A model generated the notes under the pieces. The model searched no databases. It was not told the DNA's origin and saw only the letters and a program-made list of their open reading frames with translations. A program made the translations under genes and the position numbers. Of a stretch of 64,000 bases of DNA, positions 16,092-24,803 are shown piece after piece (position 1 is the stretch's first letter; every line of letters starts with the position of its first letter). Origin of the DNA: JAGLYZ01 sp049642725 (lineage in GTDB: Bacteria > Patescibacteriota > Minisyncoccia > Minisyncoccales > JAGMDC01); contig JBARPC010000004.1 in assembly GCA_049642725.1 (NCBI GenBank), positions 62,001 to 126,000 of the forward strand, written 5' to 3'.

Positions 16092-16716
16092 TTATCCCCC
16101 ATCTATTCAAAAACTTATTGACATATTTTCTCATTTTCCTACTGTTGGCCCGCGAACCGCGGCTCGTTTTGTTTTTTATTTAATGCGGCTTTCTGAAACA
16201 GAAATAAAAGAGCTTTTGGATTCTGTTTCTGAACTGAAAAATAAAATAAAAACTTGTTCTTTCTGTTTCAATCCCTTTGAAGCAACTAATACTAAAGAAA
16301 ATCTTTGTGTAATTTGTGAAAACAAAAACAGGAATAGGAACCTGCTTTGCGTTGTTGAGAAAGAAACTGATTTAATTATTCTTGAAAAAACTAAAAAATA
16401 CAATGGTCTTTACTTTATCTTAGGCGGAACTGTCTCTAAACTCAAAGAAGACGCTCTTAAAAAATTAAGAGGTGAAGAATTGATAGAAAGAATAAAAAAT
16501 CCAGAAAAATTTGAAATTTCTGGAGCTGATTTTCAAGAAATCATTATTGCCACCAATCCTACTACTGAAGGCGAAGCCACTGCTTTATATTTAGAACGGC
16601 TATTAAGTCCGTTAGGTAAAAAAACAACCCGGTTAGGCAAAGGATTGCCTGTTGGCGCAGAATTAGAATACGCTGACCAAGAAACACTTTCCTCTGCTCT
16701 TGAAAGCAGAAAATAA
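16084..16716 (+). CDS. recR: Recombination mediator RecR
   Basis: 210 residues: helix-hairpin-helix FPTVGPRTAARF near residue 18, zinc finger CSFCFNPF...LCVICEN (four Cys) near residue 57, and a Toprim domain beginning LLCVVEKETDL with an ILGGTVSKL turn. RecR with RecO and RecF loads RecA on gaps. Translationally coupled to dnaB. Confidence 0.95.
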   Translation: MNNYPPSIQKLIDIFSHFPTVGPRTAARFVFYLMRLSETEIKELLDSVSELKNKIKTCSFCFNPFEATNTKENLCVICENKNRNRNLLCVVEKETDLIILEKTKKYNGLYFILGGTVSKLKEDALKKLRGEELIERIKNPEKFEISGADFQEIIIATNPTTEGEATALYLERLLSPLGKKTTRLGKGLPVGAELEYADQETLSSALESRK

Positions 16717-16737
16717 AATATTTTTTTCACAAATATT

Positions 16738-16762
16738 AAAAACACCATTTAAGGTGTTTTTT
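16738..16762 (+). terminator. Terminator of dnaB-recR
   Basis: AAAAACACC, loop ATTTA, AGGTGTTTTTT: short stem and U-run 21 nt after the recR stop. Confidence 0.85.
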
Positions 16763-16839
16763 AGATTCTTTTCCTTTTTCTAATTGACAAAAATTTTGTC
16801 CGCTAGAAAAAAGAAAAAATAGGGAGAGGTTGAAATTAT

Positions 16840-17292
16840 TCAATCACTCTTGGGTCTAACATAGAAATTAGTATATTCCAAAAATGAATTAGGTGCGTCG
16901 GTTGTCTCATTAGTAGAGATTTCTATCTTTATAGTTTGTATAACGTCTATAAATTCCGAACTTACTATGATCTCTGGTACTTCTAACGCTGTTTCTGCCG
17001 GGTTTACCGAAAAAATCTTTCTGGTAACTATATTATTATCTGTATGTTTGAATATACTCATTTCTTCCTCTTCTTCTCCCCACTTTATTTTTACAGGGCA
17101 AGACGACCATCGCATTTGTTCGTAGATTTCACTGACATTACTTCCATCGATTAACTTCAATTCTGCTTCTGCAAATATGCCTACTGTATCTTCTTTTGCT
17201 ATTTCAAGCCCTTTCTGTACTCCTGTCGCGAATACACCCCTAATTACTGCTCCTAATACTACTACACATAGTAGTTTGTTATGTATTTTCAT
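16840..17292 (-). CDS. Secreted hypothetical protein (150 aa)
   Basis: N-terminal MKIHNKLLCVVVLGAVIRGVFA resembles a signal peptide with a possible cleavage after A-T-G near residue 23. The mature part is beta-rich (AEAELKLIDGSNV, then VIQTIKIEIST). One possible disulfide is not evident, since Cys is sparse. No family recognised. It is an accessory-class gene with consensus TTGACA-17-TATGCT promoter, boxA-like leader and AGGAGGTG upstream. Confidence 0.65.
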   Translation of the reverse strand: MKIHNKLLCVVVLGAVIRGVFATGVQKGLEIAKEDTVGIFAEAELKLIDGSNVSEIYEQMRWSSCPVKIKWGEEEEEMSIFKHTDNNIVTRKIFSVNPAETALEVPEIIVSSEFIDVIQTIKIEISTNETTDAPNSFLEYTNFYVRPKSD

Positions 17293-17392
17293 TTTTTTTT
17301 CTTTTTCACCTCCATAGGCAAGAAACCATCAAGAAACTATTTTGACTTCTTATCTACGAAGGTGAATTTTCTCTCCCTATTTTTGATAATTA

Positions 17393-17446
17393 TTTCAAAG
17401 AACTATTTTATGCTTAAAGCATAGCATACATTGAATTATTTGTCAA
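17393..17446 (-). promoter_or_regulatory. Sigma70 promoter plus boxA-like leader for the 16840 gene
   Basis: TTGACA at 17446-17441, 17-nt spacer, TATGCT at 17423-17418, then AGTTCTTTGAAA at 17404-17393, matching the boxA-like sequence of the 16S leader. The 5' UTR to the ATG at 17292 is about 120 nt. Confidence 0.75.
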
Positions 17447-17459
17447 GCTCTAAAATAAA

Positions 17460-17497
17460 ATTAGTAATAATCTTGCGACCGCAATATTATTACTAAT
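17460..17497 (-). terminator. Terminator of rmuC-rplU
   Basis: A long stem ATTAGTAATAAT/ATTATTACTAAT with inner TTGC/GCAA, followed on the minus strand by TTTATTTT. Confidence 0.85.
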
Positions 17498-17527
17498 GGA
17501 AATTTTGATACTTTAAATTATCCTGTT

Positions 17528-17839
17528 TTAATTTTCGATTTTTAGGATTTCAACCTCTGTAAATAGCTGGCGATGGCCGGTTTTTTTTCTATATCTTTTT
17601 TTTGCTTTATATTTAAAAATAATTACTTTTTTGCCTTTTCCCTGCTTTAAAATCTTTCCAATAACTTTAGCTCCCTTAACAAACGGAGTTCCAATTTCTA
17701 ATTTCTTATTTTTTTCCAATAACAAAACCTCTTTAAAGGTTATTTCTTTTTCCTCTTTTGCGTCAAGTTTCTCTATTTTTAATTTTGTTCCTGGCTCGAC
17801 AAGATACTGCTTGCCGCCAGTTTTAATCACTGCAAACAT
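17528..17839 (-). CDS. rplU: 50S ribosomal protein L21
   Basis: 103 residues: MFAVIKTGGKQYLVEPG at the N terminus and KKRYRKKTGHRQLFTEVEI at the C terminus are diagnostic. It binds 23S rRNA near L20. The usual partner rpmA (L27) is not downstream. It begins 1 nt after the rmuC stop, so the two are cotranscribed. Confidence 0.97.
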   Translation of the reverse strand: MFAVIKTGGKQYLVEPGTKLKIEKLDAKEEKEITFKEVLLLEKNKKLEIGTPFVKGAKVIGKILKQGKGKKVIIFKYKAKKRYRKKTGHRQLFTEVEILKIEN

Positions 17840-17840
17840 A

Positions 17841-18887
17841 TTATTCTGGTTTTTCTAATTGCAACGGCTGAACCTTTTTTTCTTTATTAGTTATTTTTGC
17901 AACATCTTTATCAATCTTGCCAAACTCCTTATACGCCTGATTGTAAGTATTTACTGTTGTGCTAATATTATTCCCCAACCTCTGCAGAAAACTGTCGTAA
18001 TTTAGCAAATGCTTTTGCAAACTCTCAACCTGCTTTCTAATTTGTTTTGCTGATTCTTCTATTTGCAGGGCGCGCAAACCCTGAAGCACGGTTTGTAAAT
18101 AAGCATAAAAAGAAGTCGGAGAAACAATAATAACATGTTTTTCTTTAAAGGCATATTCAATTAAGTCGTAAGTAGTTATCTTTATAGCACCAATTTGATT
18201 AATTAGCAAGTCATAATAAATGCCTTCAGAAGGAATAAACATAAAAGCAAAGTCCATTGTCCCCTCATCAGGCCTGATGTATTTGGCTGTTTCCTCAATT
18301 CTCGTTTTCAAATCCTGTTTAAATATTTTTTCTAATTTCTCTCTTCTCTCCGGCTCTTTTTCTTCTAAAATTTTATTATAGTTTTCTAAAGAAAATTTTG
18401 AATCAATTGGGACTATTTTATCTTTAATAAAAATTACTGCGTCAACAATGTCTCCGTCTTTGAATTGATACTGAAGCTTATACTGGTTTGGTTGAAAAAC
18501 ATTTTTTAATAATGTCTCTAAAAAATACTCGCCCAAAATTCCTCTTTGTTTTGGATTTGCTAAAACATCAGTTAATTTACCAAGCTGAGATTTTACATCT
18601 AAAACATTTTTGTGATCACTATGGATTTTCTCCAACTGGCTCGTGACATCTCTAACAATCTTACTGCTTTCATTAAGTTGCTTTTGTAAAGATTCTATAT
18701 TTTTTTCACTTGTTTTCTCTATCTTTTCTCTGATTTCTTTTAATTCCTGTTGAAACAAATTAAAAATCGGTTCATCTTCTTTATTCTTTTTTAACGAGCT
18801 AAGCTCCTTTCTAACCAAAAAAACCAAGAGTACCACTCCCCCGCTAACAATCAGAAATATTATTAAAATAAAAACAAAATCAGCCAT
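17841..18887 (-). CDS. rmuC: DNA recombination protein RmuC
   Basis: 348 residues: an N-terminal membrane segment (about 3-25), a coiled coil (30-110), then the RmuC nuclease-like domain with RGILGEYFLETLLKNVF near residue 118 and DAVIFIKDKIVPIDSKFSLENY near 148. RmuC limits recombination between inverted repeats in E. coli. This genome is rich in short inverted repeats, but a functional link is not shown. Confidence 0.93.
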   Translation of the reverse strand: MADFVFILIIFLIVSGGVVLLVFLVRKELSSLKKNKEDEPIFNLFQQELKEIREKIEKTSEKNIESLQKQLNESSKIVRDVTSQLEKIHSDHKNVLDVKSQLGKLTDVLANPKQRGILGEYFLETLLKNVFQPNQYKLQYQFKDGDIVDAVIFIKDKIVPIDSKFSLENYNKILEEKEPERREKLEKIFKQDLKTRIEETAKYIRPDEGTMDFAFMFIPSEGIYYDLLINQIGAIKITTYDLIEYAFKEKHVIIVSPTSFYAYLQTVLQGLRALQIEESAKQIRKQVESLQKHLLNYDSFLQRLGNNISTTVNTYNQAYKEFGKIDKDVAKITNKEKKVQPLQLEKPE

Positions 18888-18931
18888 TGTGAGAACAATT
18901 TTGAATTAAAAAATTTAACAGAAATCCGTTC

Positions 18932-19144
18932 TTATTTTTTCCAGTATTTTTTGATTCTTTCTATCGCTCTTTTTTCTTCTAAATCTAAGAGGAATATCTT
19001 TTTTAAGGTTTCAAATAACTTTAATCTTTCTTCTTCATCTAATTGAGGCACTCTCTCAAGCAGGGCTGATTTTCTTTCTGGGTCAATCTTGAGTTTCTTA
19101 ATAAGGCTTCTTAATGCTGGATTGGTAATAAATGGATTAGACAT
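18932..19144 (-). CDS. Hypothetical helical protein (70 aa)
   Basis: MSNPFITNPALRSLIKKLKI followed by charged helices (LDEEERLKLFETLKKIFLLDLEEKRAI). No membrane span. It lies 7 nt behind the 19152-21053 gene, in a run with the VirD4-like ATPase gene. No Shine-Dalgarno sequence. Unknown function; possibly a partner of the ATPase. Confidence 0.65.
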   Translation of the reverse strand: MSNPFITNPALRSLIKKLKIDPERKSALLERVPQLDEEERLKLFETLKKIFLLDLEEKRAIERIKKYWKK

Positions 19145-19151
19145 ATTTTTT

Positions 19152-21053
19152 CTATTTATTTTCTTCTTCTTTCTTAGAAGCGAAAATAAACTTCACTAAT
19201 TCTATAAAATAATCCAAAAGTCCTTTTTCTGATTTTCTGGTTTCACCCCAAAGTACACCTGCCTTTTCTTGATTTTCAATGAAGTTTCGTATTTCCTCTT
19301 CAGATGTTTCTATACCTTGGTTTTTGCGAAAATAGTTTTCAATAATCCCTGGGTCTTCTTCTATATCACCGCTTATTTTATCAAGTCCTCCTTTTCCTTC
19401 CATAATTTCAGACATAAATCTATGAGTGTCTTCCATCATTCCCTTTACTTCATATTCTTTTTTTAGTTTTTCTAATTCCTCAGCAGTTTTTTTCTGTTTT
19501 TTGGCTCCTTCTTTCAAATCTTCATCAATCAATTTTCCTTTAACCCTATCAAATAAACCCTGTATTCCTTTTTCTGCTTTCTCCGGTGAGCCAGCTATCG
19601 CTTTGATTTCCTCATTGATTATTTTCTTTACTTCCTCATCACGAATTCTCTTTTTCTCATCCCATTCTCTCCCTAATTCATCTTCTGATTTATCATTAAC
19701 TTCTTTGTTATAATCTTCCATTCTTTCTTTAAGAAATTCCGAGAATTCTTTATACTTCACTGTATCTTTTTTTCCATCGGTCTTTCTAAGTTCAACTAAT
19801 GTATCTAAACGTTTTAATCTGATTTCTTCAACATCATATCCCGCATTCATTAAAGCTAATATCTTTTCATCATCCACGGTCATCATTTTCTTTGGATATG
19901 CTTCTTTTAATTTCTTTTTAATCTCATCCATCTTTTCTCCAAATTTCTTGTCAAATTTTTCTTTATAAAAATCGCTCATATCTTCCCATCTTTTAAAAGT
20001 CATTTCCTCGCCTAATAGTAATTTAGATTTTTTACAAAATTCCTCGCCTTGTTTTCTTTCGTCTAAGAGTTTCTCAATATAAGAATCTTTATTTTCTAAA
20101 AGTCCTGCCTTATTTTCAGCAAAATCTTCTAAATTCATTCCTTCTAATCCCTTGATTTTCGCAGTTAATTCTTTTATATCTTCAAATAAATTTCCTAATT
20201 CTTTCAATTTTTCATTTATTTCTATTTCTGGTCTTCCACTTTCTTCCATTCTCGTTAATTCTCCTTTCATTTTCTCAATTCTTTTATCTAATGTATTTAA
20301 AACCAAAATCTGCCCCTCAATTGAACAATCCTTTCTTTTATCAAAATCCGCGCTTATAACATATATGTTTTCTATATCTATCTTGTCTTCTTTATACTTC
20401 TTTTTTGTCCATAACTCTTCAAAGGCGCCATTTCTCATTGCGATTTCAGCTTTCTTGTCTCTTAAAAGTTCAAGATCCGAAGATATTCCTTCTTTTTTCT
20501 CAAGTTGTCTTCTATGTTCGTCAAACCATTTTACGGCAAATTCAATTCTTCTTTCGTCTTTCTCTTTTAGGAGCACATCTTTAATATTCTTTTCTCTGTC
20601 CGGATCCAATTTAAATTTTTCAGTAAATTCATTAAGCAACCGAGTTTCGTCCTCTCGCGCTGTTCCCTCATAAAAACGAGGAATTCTTTCAGGTTTTCTT
20701 TCTCTTTTTTCTTCTTTTTCTCCTACCTCTTTTTTTTCATCTTTTACTTTTCTTTCTTCCGTTTCTTTTCTTCTCTCTTCCAGTATTTTTTCAATCTCTT
20801 CCTTTGACATATCAGAAGTTATTAAGGTCTCATCCTCTTTATTGGCTATTTTTTCTCCTTTTTCTTTTTCTCCCATATTTTTGTTATTATTATTTTCATC
20901 TTTTCGTTCCGACCTTTTTAGTTCTTCTTTTGTTTTATCTGTAAAATTATCATCTTCCTTTTCTTCAACCGAAACATCCCAGCCCGTCTTTTTGCCCGCC
21001 TCTTTTATATCTTTAAGTATTTCTTTTCCTAATTTTCTTTCTCCTTTACTCAT
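19152..21053 (-). CDS. Long Lys/Glu-rich coiled-coil protein (633 aa)
   Basis: Almost wholly charged and helical. The first 130 residues are disordered-looking (KEEVGEKEEKRERKPERIP), after which come long heptad stretches. Only the last segment has hydrophobic character (GLLDYFIELVKFIFASKKEE), which might touch a membrane. No enzymatic motif. It stands between the VirD4-like ATPase and a 70-aa helical gene, so a structural or tethering role in that system is possible but not shown. Confidence 0.65.
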   Translation of the reverse strand: MSKGERKLGKEILKDIKEAGKKTGWDVSVEEKEDDNFTDKTKEELKRSERKDENNNNKNMGEKEKGEKIANKEDETLITSDMSKEEIEKILEERRKETEERKVKDEKKEVGEKEEKRERKPERIPRFYEGTAREDETRLLNEFTEKFKLDPDREKNIKDVLLKEKDERRIEFAVKWFDEHRRQLEKKEGISSDLELLRDKKAEIAMRNGAFEELWTKKKYKEDKIDIENIYVISADFDKRKDCSIEGQILVLNTLDKRIEKMKGELTRMEESGRPEIEINEKLKELGNLFEDIKELTAKIKGLEGMNLEDFAENKAGLLENKDSYIEKLLDERKQGEEFCKKSKLLLGEEMTFKRWEDMSDFYKEKFDKKFGEKMDEIKKKLKEAYPKKMMTVDDEKILALMNAGYDVEEIRLKRLDTLVELRKTDGKKDTVKYKEFSEFLKERMEDYNKEVNDKSEDELGREWDEKKRIRDEEVKKIINEEIKAIAGSPEKAEKGIQGLFDRVKGKLIDEDLKEGAKKQKKTAEELEKLKKEYEVKGMMEDTHRFMSEIMEGKGGLDKISGDIEEDPGIIENYFRKNQGIETSEEEIRNFIENQEKAGVLWGETRKSEKGLLDYFIELVKFIFASKKEEENK

Positions 21054-21081
21054 ATTTTTCTATTTTTTATTTTAATTTACT

Positions 21082-23514
21082 TTAATAAAGTTTTGACCTT
21101 TCCATAATTTCTCTTTCCACCAGAGCCCTGGGTCTGCCATATTTCAGTTTGGAGATTTTTTTGACTGGTTCTATAATTTTTGGATTGCCCTCAATCGGTT
21201 TAATTGTTTTCACCTTGAATGGACTGGAAAGCTTGTTGTCTATCATCATCTTAACAATAAATTGGAAATTATCAAGATTAACCAAATCATAACGGGAGAA
21301 TTCCGGCTCAAACTGCTTTTCTAAAAATTCAGCGTCAGTGGCGCCAATTCTGAAAGCAGAAATTGTCCCCACGTTTCCGATCACAGCGTCTCTAATCTGT
21401 TCTGTTAATTGAGGGATAAACTGGTGAGCTAAAATTAAATCCAAACGGTATTTTCTTGCCTCTGATAAAATAGTAGCAATAGTATCAGTAGTAAAATTCT
21501 GAAATTCATCAATATACAAATAAAAATCTTTTCTCTGTTCTTCTGGCAATCTTCCTCTTTTCATCGCTGCTAATTGCATTTTAGACACTAAAATCAAACC
21601 TAATAAAGAACTGTTCATTTCACCTGTTTGTCCTTTTGACAAATTGGCTAAAAATATTTTTCCTTCATCCATAATCTTTGCCAGATCAAACCCTGAATGC
21701 GACTGGCCAATAATATTTCTCATCATCTCATTTTCAACAAACCTGCCAACTTTTGAAACAACATAGCCAAGCATGTCTGAACGGGTTTCACCGGTTGTCT
21801 GCGCCCATTCTTTCAACCAAAACTGCCTTACTAAAGGATCTCTTACTTTTTCTAACCGTTCTTTCATAAAATCATCGTCTGTAAAAATTCTTGGGATTTC
21901 CACTAATGTCCCAGGATCATCCTTATCCGCCATTAAAGCAAGCATGGCGTTCCTCATATAATGCTCAAACATAGGGCCAATAATTTCTGGAGGGAAAAGT
22001 TTGGAAAAGATGGCAATCATTTCAGAAGCGGCAAAATCTTTTTGTTCAGGCGTATCCCATTCCAGCATATTTAATCCGCAAGGCCTTTCTAGGTCAAACG
22101 GTTCAAACAAAACTACATCTTCAGCCCTTTCTTTTGGAATATTGGCCAAGATATCTTCAATTAAATCACCGTGAGGGTCAATAACCCCGACTCCTCGTCC
22201 TTGTTCAATATCCTGACGGATCATTTCTCTCAATAAAGATGATTTACCAGTTCCGGTTTGACCTATAATATAACAATGGCGGCGTCTGTCGTTTTCCGTT
22301 GCAAAATAAACTTCTTTTTCTTCACTGCGAAAAACTGCCTTGCCTATTAAATTAAGTCCAGTAGAAGGCAATTCAGTTGGCGGAGCCACTTCTTTTGTTT
22401 TTACCCATTTAATCTGGGGACTTTCAATATGAGACAAAGGAAAATGATAAATACTGGTTAGTTCTTCTAAATTTAAAATACTTCTCTGGTTTTTATTAAA
22501 AACACGAAAGCTGAAATTGTAAATAAATTGCTTTAGCTTATTTTTTTTAACTTTTATTGAATTCAATTCATTAAAATTATTATAAAACTGGGAAAAACCG
22601 CTTTCTAAATGACTTAAAATTTCTTCTGCCCTTGACTGCTCTTGGGCAACTCCTAATAAGCGAATATTCACATCAAAAACCGGTTTTTGGATTTTGGTTT
22701 TAATTGCTTCAAAACTGGGCTCTTCAAACGGCTTTTCTTTTTCCTTTTCCAAGAAACTTTTTTTCTCATCTTCTTTTTTAGAAGACATTGCTTCAAGAAA
22801 TGAGTCAAAAAACTTCATTATTCCGCTTTTTTCTGTTTCAGCAATAGCTGTTAAGGCGGTTTTTCCTTCTCTAATTTTAGAAAGAACTTTTTCTCCCTTG
22901 TATTTCAAATCTTTTGAACAAGGCCTAAGAATTATTTGGACTGCTGCTCCTTCATCAGGATTAATCTTGCTTAAAGTATTGGTAATACTTGCCAAAGGAT
23001 CTTTTTCCAGGTTTTTATAAGTGTTAATGGGAAAATAAATCGCTTTTTTTAATTTTAAATAAGAACCAGCTATTTTTCCGCTTGGTTCAAAGACAGTGTA
23101 ATCTTCGGGGACTTTTTCTACTTGAGCGCCCGGATATACCCCCTGAATATTTTTCTCTAATCCGGTTTCCAAGTTGGTTGGCACCGCAACATAAAATGAA
23201 ATATCACTGCCGCCCACTTGCGAAGCAATTTCTAAAGCAATTCTTGGTGAACCCTGAAAAAATCTTTTAATAAAATTCGGCTTCTCTAAATACAAAAAAT
23301 TAGAGTATATTTGCTCCATTATTCCAATCACTGATTTTATATCCTGTTTCTCTTTTTCTTCTTTCTTTTCATACTTCGGCAACCTCACCAAAAACAAAGC
23401 CATATCCAATGACTTTGTTAATTGCTTGATTTTTCTTTTCTTGGCGGCCAAAAACCAACCTATTCCAAAAAGAATTAAAATAATTATACCTAAAATTATC
23501 AATAAAAAATCCAT
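21082..23514 (-). CDS. VirD4/TraG/TraD-like type IV coupling ATPase (810 aa)
   Basis: N-terminal membrane segment (about 3-25), then a domain of roughly 300 residues (QVGGSDISFYVAVPTNLE near residue 98), then a RecA-like hexameric motor: Walker A IIGQTGTGKSSLL near residue 420, VIDPHGDLIEDIL, Walker B LYIDEFQNFTTDTI near 665 and RKYRLDLILAHQF near 685. Such ATPases pump DNA or protein across membranes. No VirB4, pilin or relaxase gene is in the window, so this is either an orphan part of a DNA-uptake or T4SS-like machine or a distinct system. Neighbours are coiled-coil proteins. Confidence 0.85.
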   Translation of the reverse strand: MDFLLIILGIIILILFGIGWFLAAKKRKIKQLTKSLDMALFLVRLPKYEKKEEKEKQDIKSVIGIMEQIYSNFLYLEKPNFIKRFFQGSPRIALEIASQVGGSDISFYVAVPTNLETGLEKNIQGVYPGAQVEKVPEDYTVFEPSGKIAGSYLKLKKAIYFPINTYKNLEKDPLASITNTLSKINPDEGAAVQIILRPCSKDLKYKGEKVLSKIREGKTALTAIAETEKSGIMKFFDSFLEAMSSKKEDEKKSFLEKEKEKPFEEPSFEAIKTKIQKPVFDVNIRLLGVAQEQSRAEEILSHLESGFSQFYNNFNELNSIKVKKNKLKQFIYNFSFRVFNKNQRSILNLEELTSIYHFPLSHIESPQIKWVKTKEVAPPTELPSTGLNLIGKAVFRSEEKEVYFATENDRRRHCYIIGQTGTGKSSLLREMIRQDIEQGRGVGVIDPHGDLIEDILANIPKERAEDVVLFEPFDLERPCGLNMLEWDTPEQKDFAASEMIAIFSKLFPPEIIGPMFEHYMRNAMLALMADKDDPGTLVEIPRIFTDDDFMKERLEKVRDPLVRQFWLKEWAQTTGETRSDMLGYVVSKVGRFVENEMMRNIIGQSHSGFDLAKIMDEGKIFLANLSKGQTGEMNSSLLGLILVSKMQLAAMKRGRLPEEQRKDFYLYIDEFQNFTTDTIATILSEARKYRLDLILAHQFIPQLTEQIRDAVIGNVGTISAFRIGATDAEFLEKQFEPEFSRYDLVNLDNFQFIVKMMIDNKLSSPFKVKTIKPIEGNPKIIEPVKKISKLKYGRPRALVEREIMERSKLY

Positions 23515-23517
23515 AAC

Positions 23518-23907
23518 TTATTTCTCTAAAAATTTCTTAAATAATCCCTTTTTTGCTAAAGTATCATGGAATAAATCCAGCAAATATGGGTCATCCATTT
23601 TTCTGGCTACTTCTACAGCGTAAGCCAAACCCTGGGATTGAGCCAAATCCAAAAGATGCTGGATTTTTCCCTTAACAGTTCCCTTTTTTATATCTTCGGC
23701 TTGCTTCCGGGCTTGGACTTTTGCTTGGGGAGATAATTTGACCTTTTCAATCTCTTTTTCTATTTCCTTCTTTACTTCTTTTTCTTCCTCGGTTAATTCT
23801 TTCTTTTCTAAAATCTCTTCCCTCTTTTTTATGGTTTCTTTAGGAAAAATCTCTTCCCTATATTCCTTTCCCGGCTCTTTTTCAATTTTTTTATCAAATT
23901 CTTCCAT
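23518..23907 (-). CDS. Hypothetical protein upstream of the VirD4-like ATPase (129 aa)
   Basis: The first 60 residues are Lys/Glu-rich. The second half (GKIQHLLDLAQSQGLAYAV, then DDPYLLDLFHDTLAKKG) looks like a small conserved helical domain. It lies 3 nt before the ATPase gene in the same operon. An extended -10 TGATAGAAT ends 6 nt before the ATG, so the operon mRNA is predicted to be leaderless. Confidence 0.7.
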   Translation of the reverse strand: MEEFDKKIEKEPGKEYREEIFPKETIKKREEILEKKELTEEEKEVKKEIEKEIEKVKLSPQAKVQARKQAEDIKKGTVKGKIQHLLDLAQSQGLAYAVEVARKMDDPYLLDLFHDTLAKKGLFKKFLEK

Positions 23908-23965
23908 ATCTTGATTCTATCATAATTTAACTAAAAATAAAGACCTATTTTCAATTTTTGGCTCA

Positions 23966-23988
23966 CCCCGTAAAGCTTCGCCACGGGG
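23966..23988. repeat. Hairpin repeat with TAAAGCTTCG loop
   Basis: CCCCG arms around TAAAGCTTCGCCA. The loop shares TAAAGCTTCG with the copy inside ppsA (53688-53713). Located between the T4SS-like operon and the transposase gene. Confidence 0.45.
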
Positions 23989-24014
23989 CACGAATTTTTC
24001 CCGCATATTATACT

Positions 24015-24037
24015 ACTACGAGAACAGTTCTCGTAGT
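24015..24037. repeat. Palindromic GAGAAC repeat, copy a
   Basis: ACTACGAGAAC-A-GTTCTCGTAGT, a perfect 23-nt palindrome 2 nt past the transposase stop codon. Core CGAGAACWGTTCTCG, shared with copies b-f. Confidence 0.85.
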
Positions 24038-24039
24038 GT

Positions 24040-24750
24040 TTAGTTTATTAATATTTCTTTGAAATTAGAATCAGCCATTTGTTTTTTAAGCGAAATCCAT
24101 TCTTTAACAAAATGACGGCTGTTATCTATACTGCCCATTAAGTTAGATAATAACTCTCTGTTTGTTAATAAAGGATAATTCTTCTTGCCCAAATAATCAG
24201 GATAGCTTGACCATTTATAGTTTTCTAAAAATTTAATAACATCTTCTATATTTTTGGTTTTTATCCCCTCTTCTTTCCATTTAGGAGCTATAATAGCTAC
24301 AGGATTGGTATGAATGTAAACAAATAATGTTTTTAATTGCTCATCGTTTTTTACAATAACTGCCCTGAATCTCCCGTCAAAAACATGGCCCTTTCTTTCG
24401 TATTTCTTATTATAATACATTCCATATCCAGCTCCAATCTTTCTCATAAACTTACTAATCCCTTGGCCTCTAACTTGTTTAATTAATAGATGAACATGAT
24501 TTGGCATTAAACAAAAAGTCAAAATTTCCACCAACATTTTTCTTTCCTTCTTTATTCTACCACTACGAGAACTGTTCTCGTAGTGTTGACGATAAGACCA
24601 AATAGTGGGATTTTTGTCGTTAAATTCAAATAAATTATGAAGAGAACGAAAATAATCCCTTTCGTCTCTAAAAAGCTTCATTCCTTCCACTGCCCTAATT
24701 ACAATATGGTATATTTCTCCGTTTACTAATGGTGGTCTTTTAATTGGCAT
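24040..24750 (-). CDS. REP-associated tyrosine transposase (RAYT, Y1/TnpA_REP family)
   Basis: 236 residues of HUH single-stranded DNA transposase type: the metal-binding HUH motif is in LMPNHVHLLIKQ near residue 85 and the catalytic Tyr region is GYGMYYNKKYERKGHVFDGRFRA near residue 112. RAYTs cut palindromic REP sequences. Palindromes with the core CGAGAACWGTTCTCG flank the gene 2 nt past its stop and 28 nt before its start. A third copy lies inside its own coding sequence (residues about 55-63, HYENSSRSG), in frame. No insertion-sequence ends or target repeats are seen, as usual for RAYTs. Confidence 0.9.
   Translation of the reverse strand: MPIKRPPLVNGEIYHIVIRAVEGMKLFRDERDYFRSLHNLFEFNDKNPTIWSYRQHYENSSRSGRIKKERKMLVEILTFCLMPNHVHLLIKQVRGQGISKFMRKIGAGYGMYYNKKYERKGHVFDGRFRAVIVKNDEQLKTLFVYIHTNPVAIIAPKWKEEGIKTKNIEDVIKFLENYKWSSYPDYLGKKNYPLLTNRELLSNLMGSIDNSRHFVKEWISLKKQMADSNFKEILIN
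24561..24585. repeat. Palindromic GAGAAC repeat, copy b (inside the transposase gene)
   Basis: 25-nt perfect palindrome CACTACGAGAAC-T-GTTCTCGTAGTG, read in frame as part of the RAYT protein. Same arms as copies a and c. Confidence 0.85.
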
Positions 24751-24777
24751 ATTATATTATATTTTATCTTACTTACG

Positions 24778-24802
24778 CACTACGAGAACTGTTCTCGTAG
24801 TG
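24778..24802. repeat. Palindromic GAGAAC repeat, copy c
   Basis: 25 nt, identical to copy b. It sits 28 nt upstream of the transposase ATG and 1 nt past the stop of the exchanger gene. Confidence 0.85.
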
Positions 24803-24803
24803 T

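Noticed and set aside
24015..24802. CRISPR array formed by the repeated palindromes
   Set aside because: The copies are dispersed over tens of kilobases, with no regular spacing or spacers and no cas genes.
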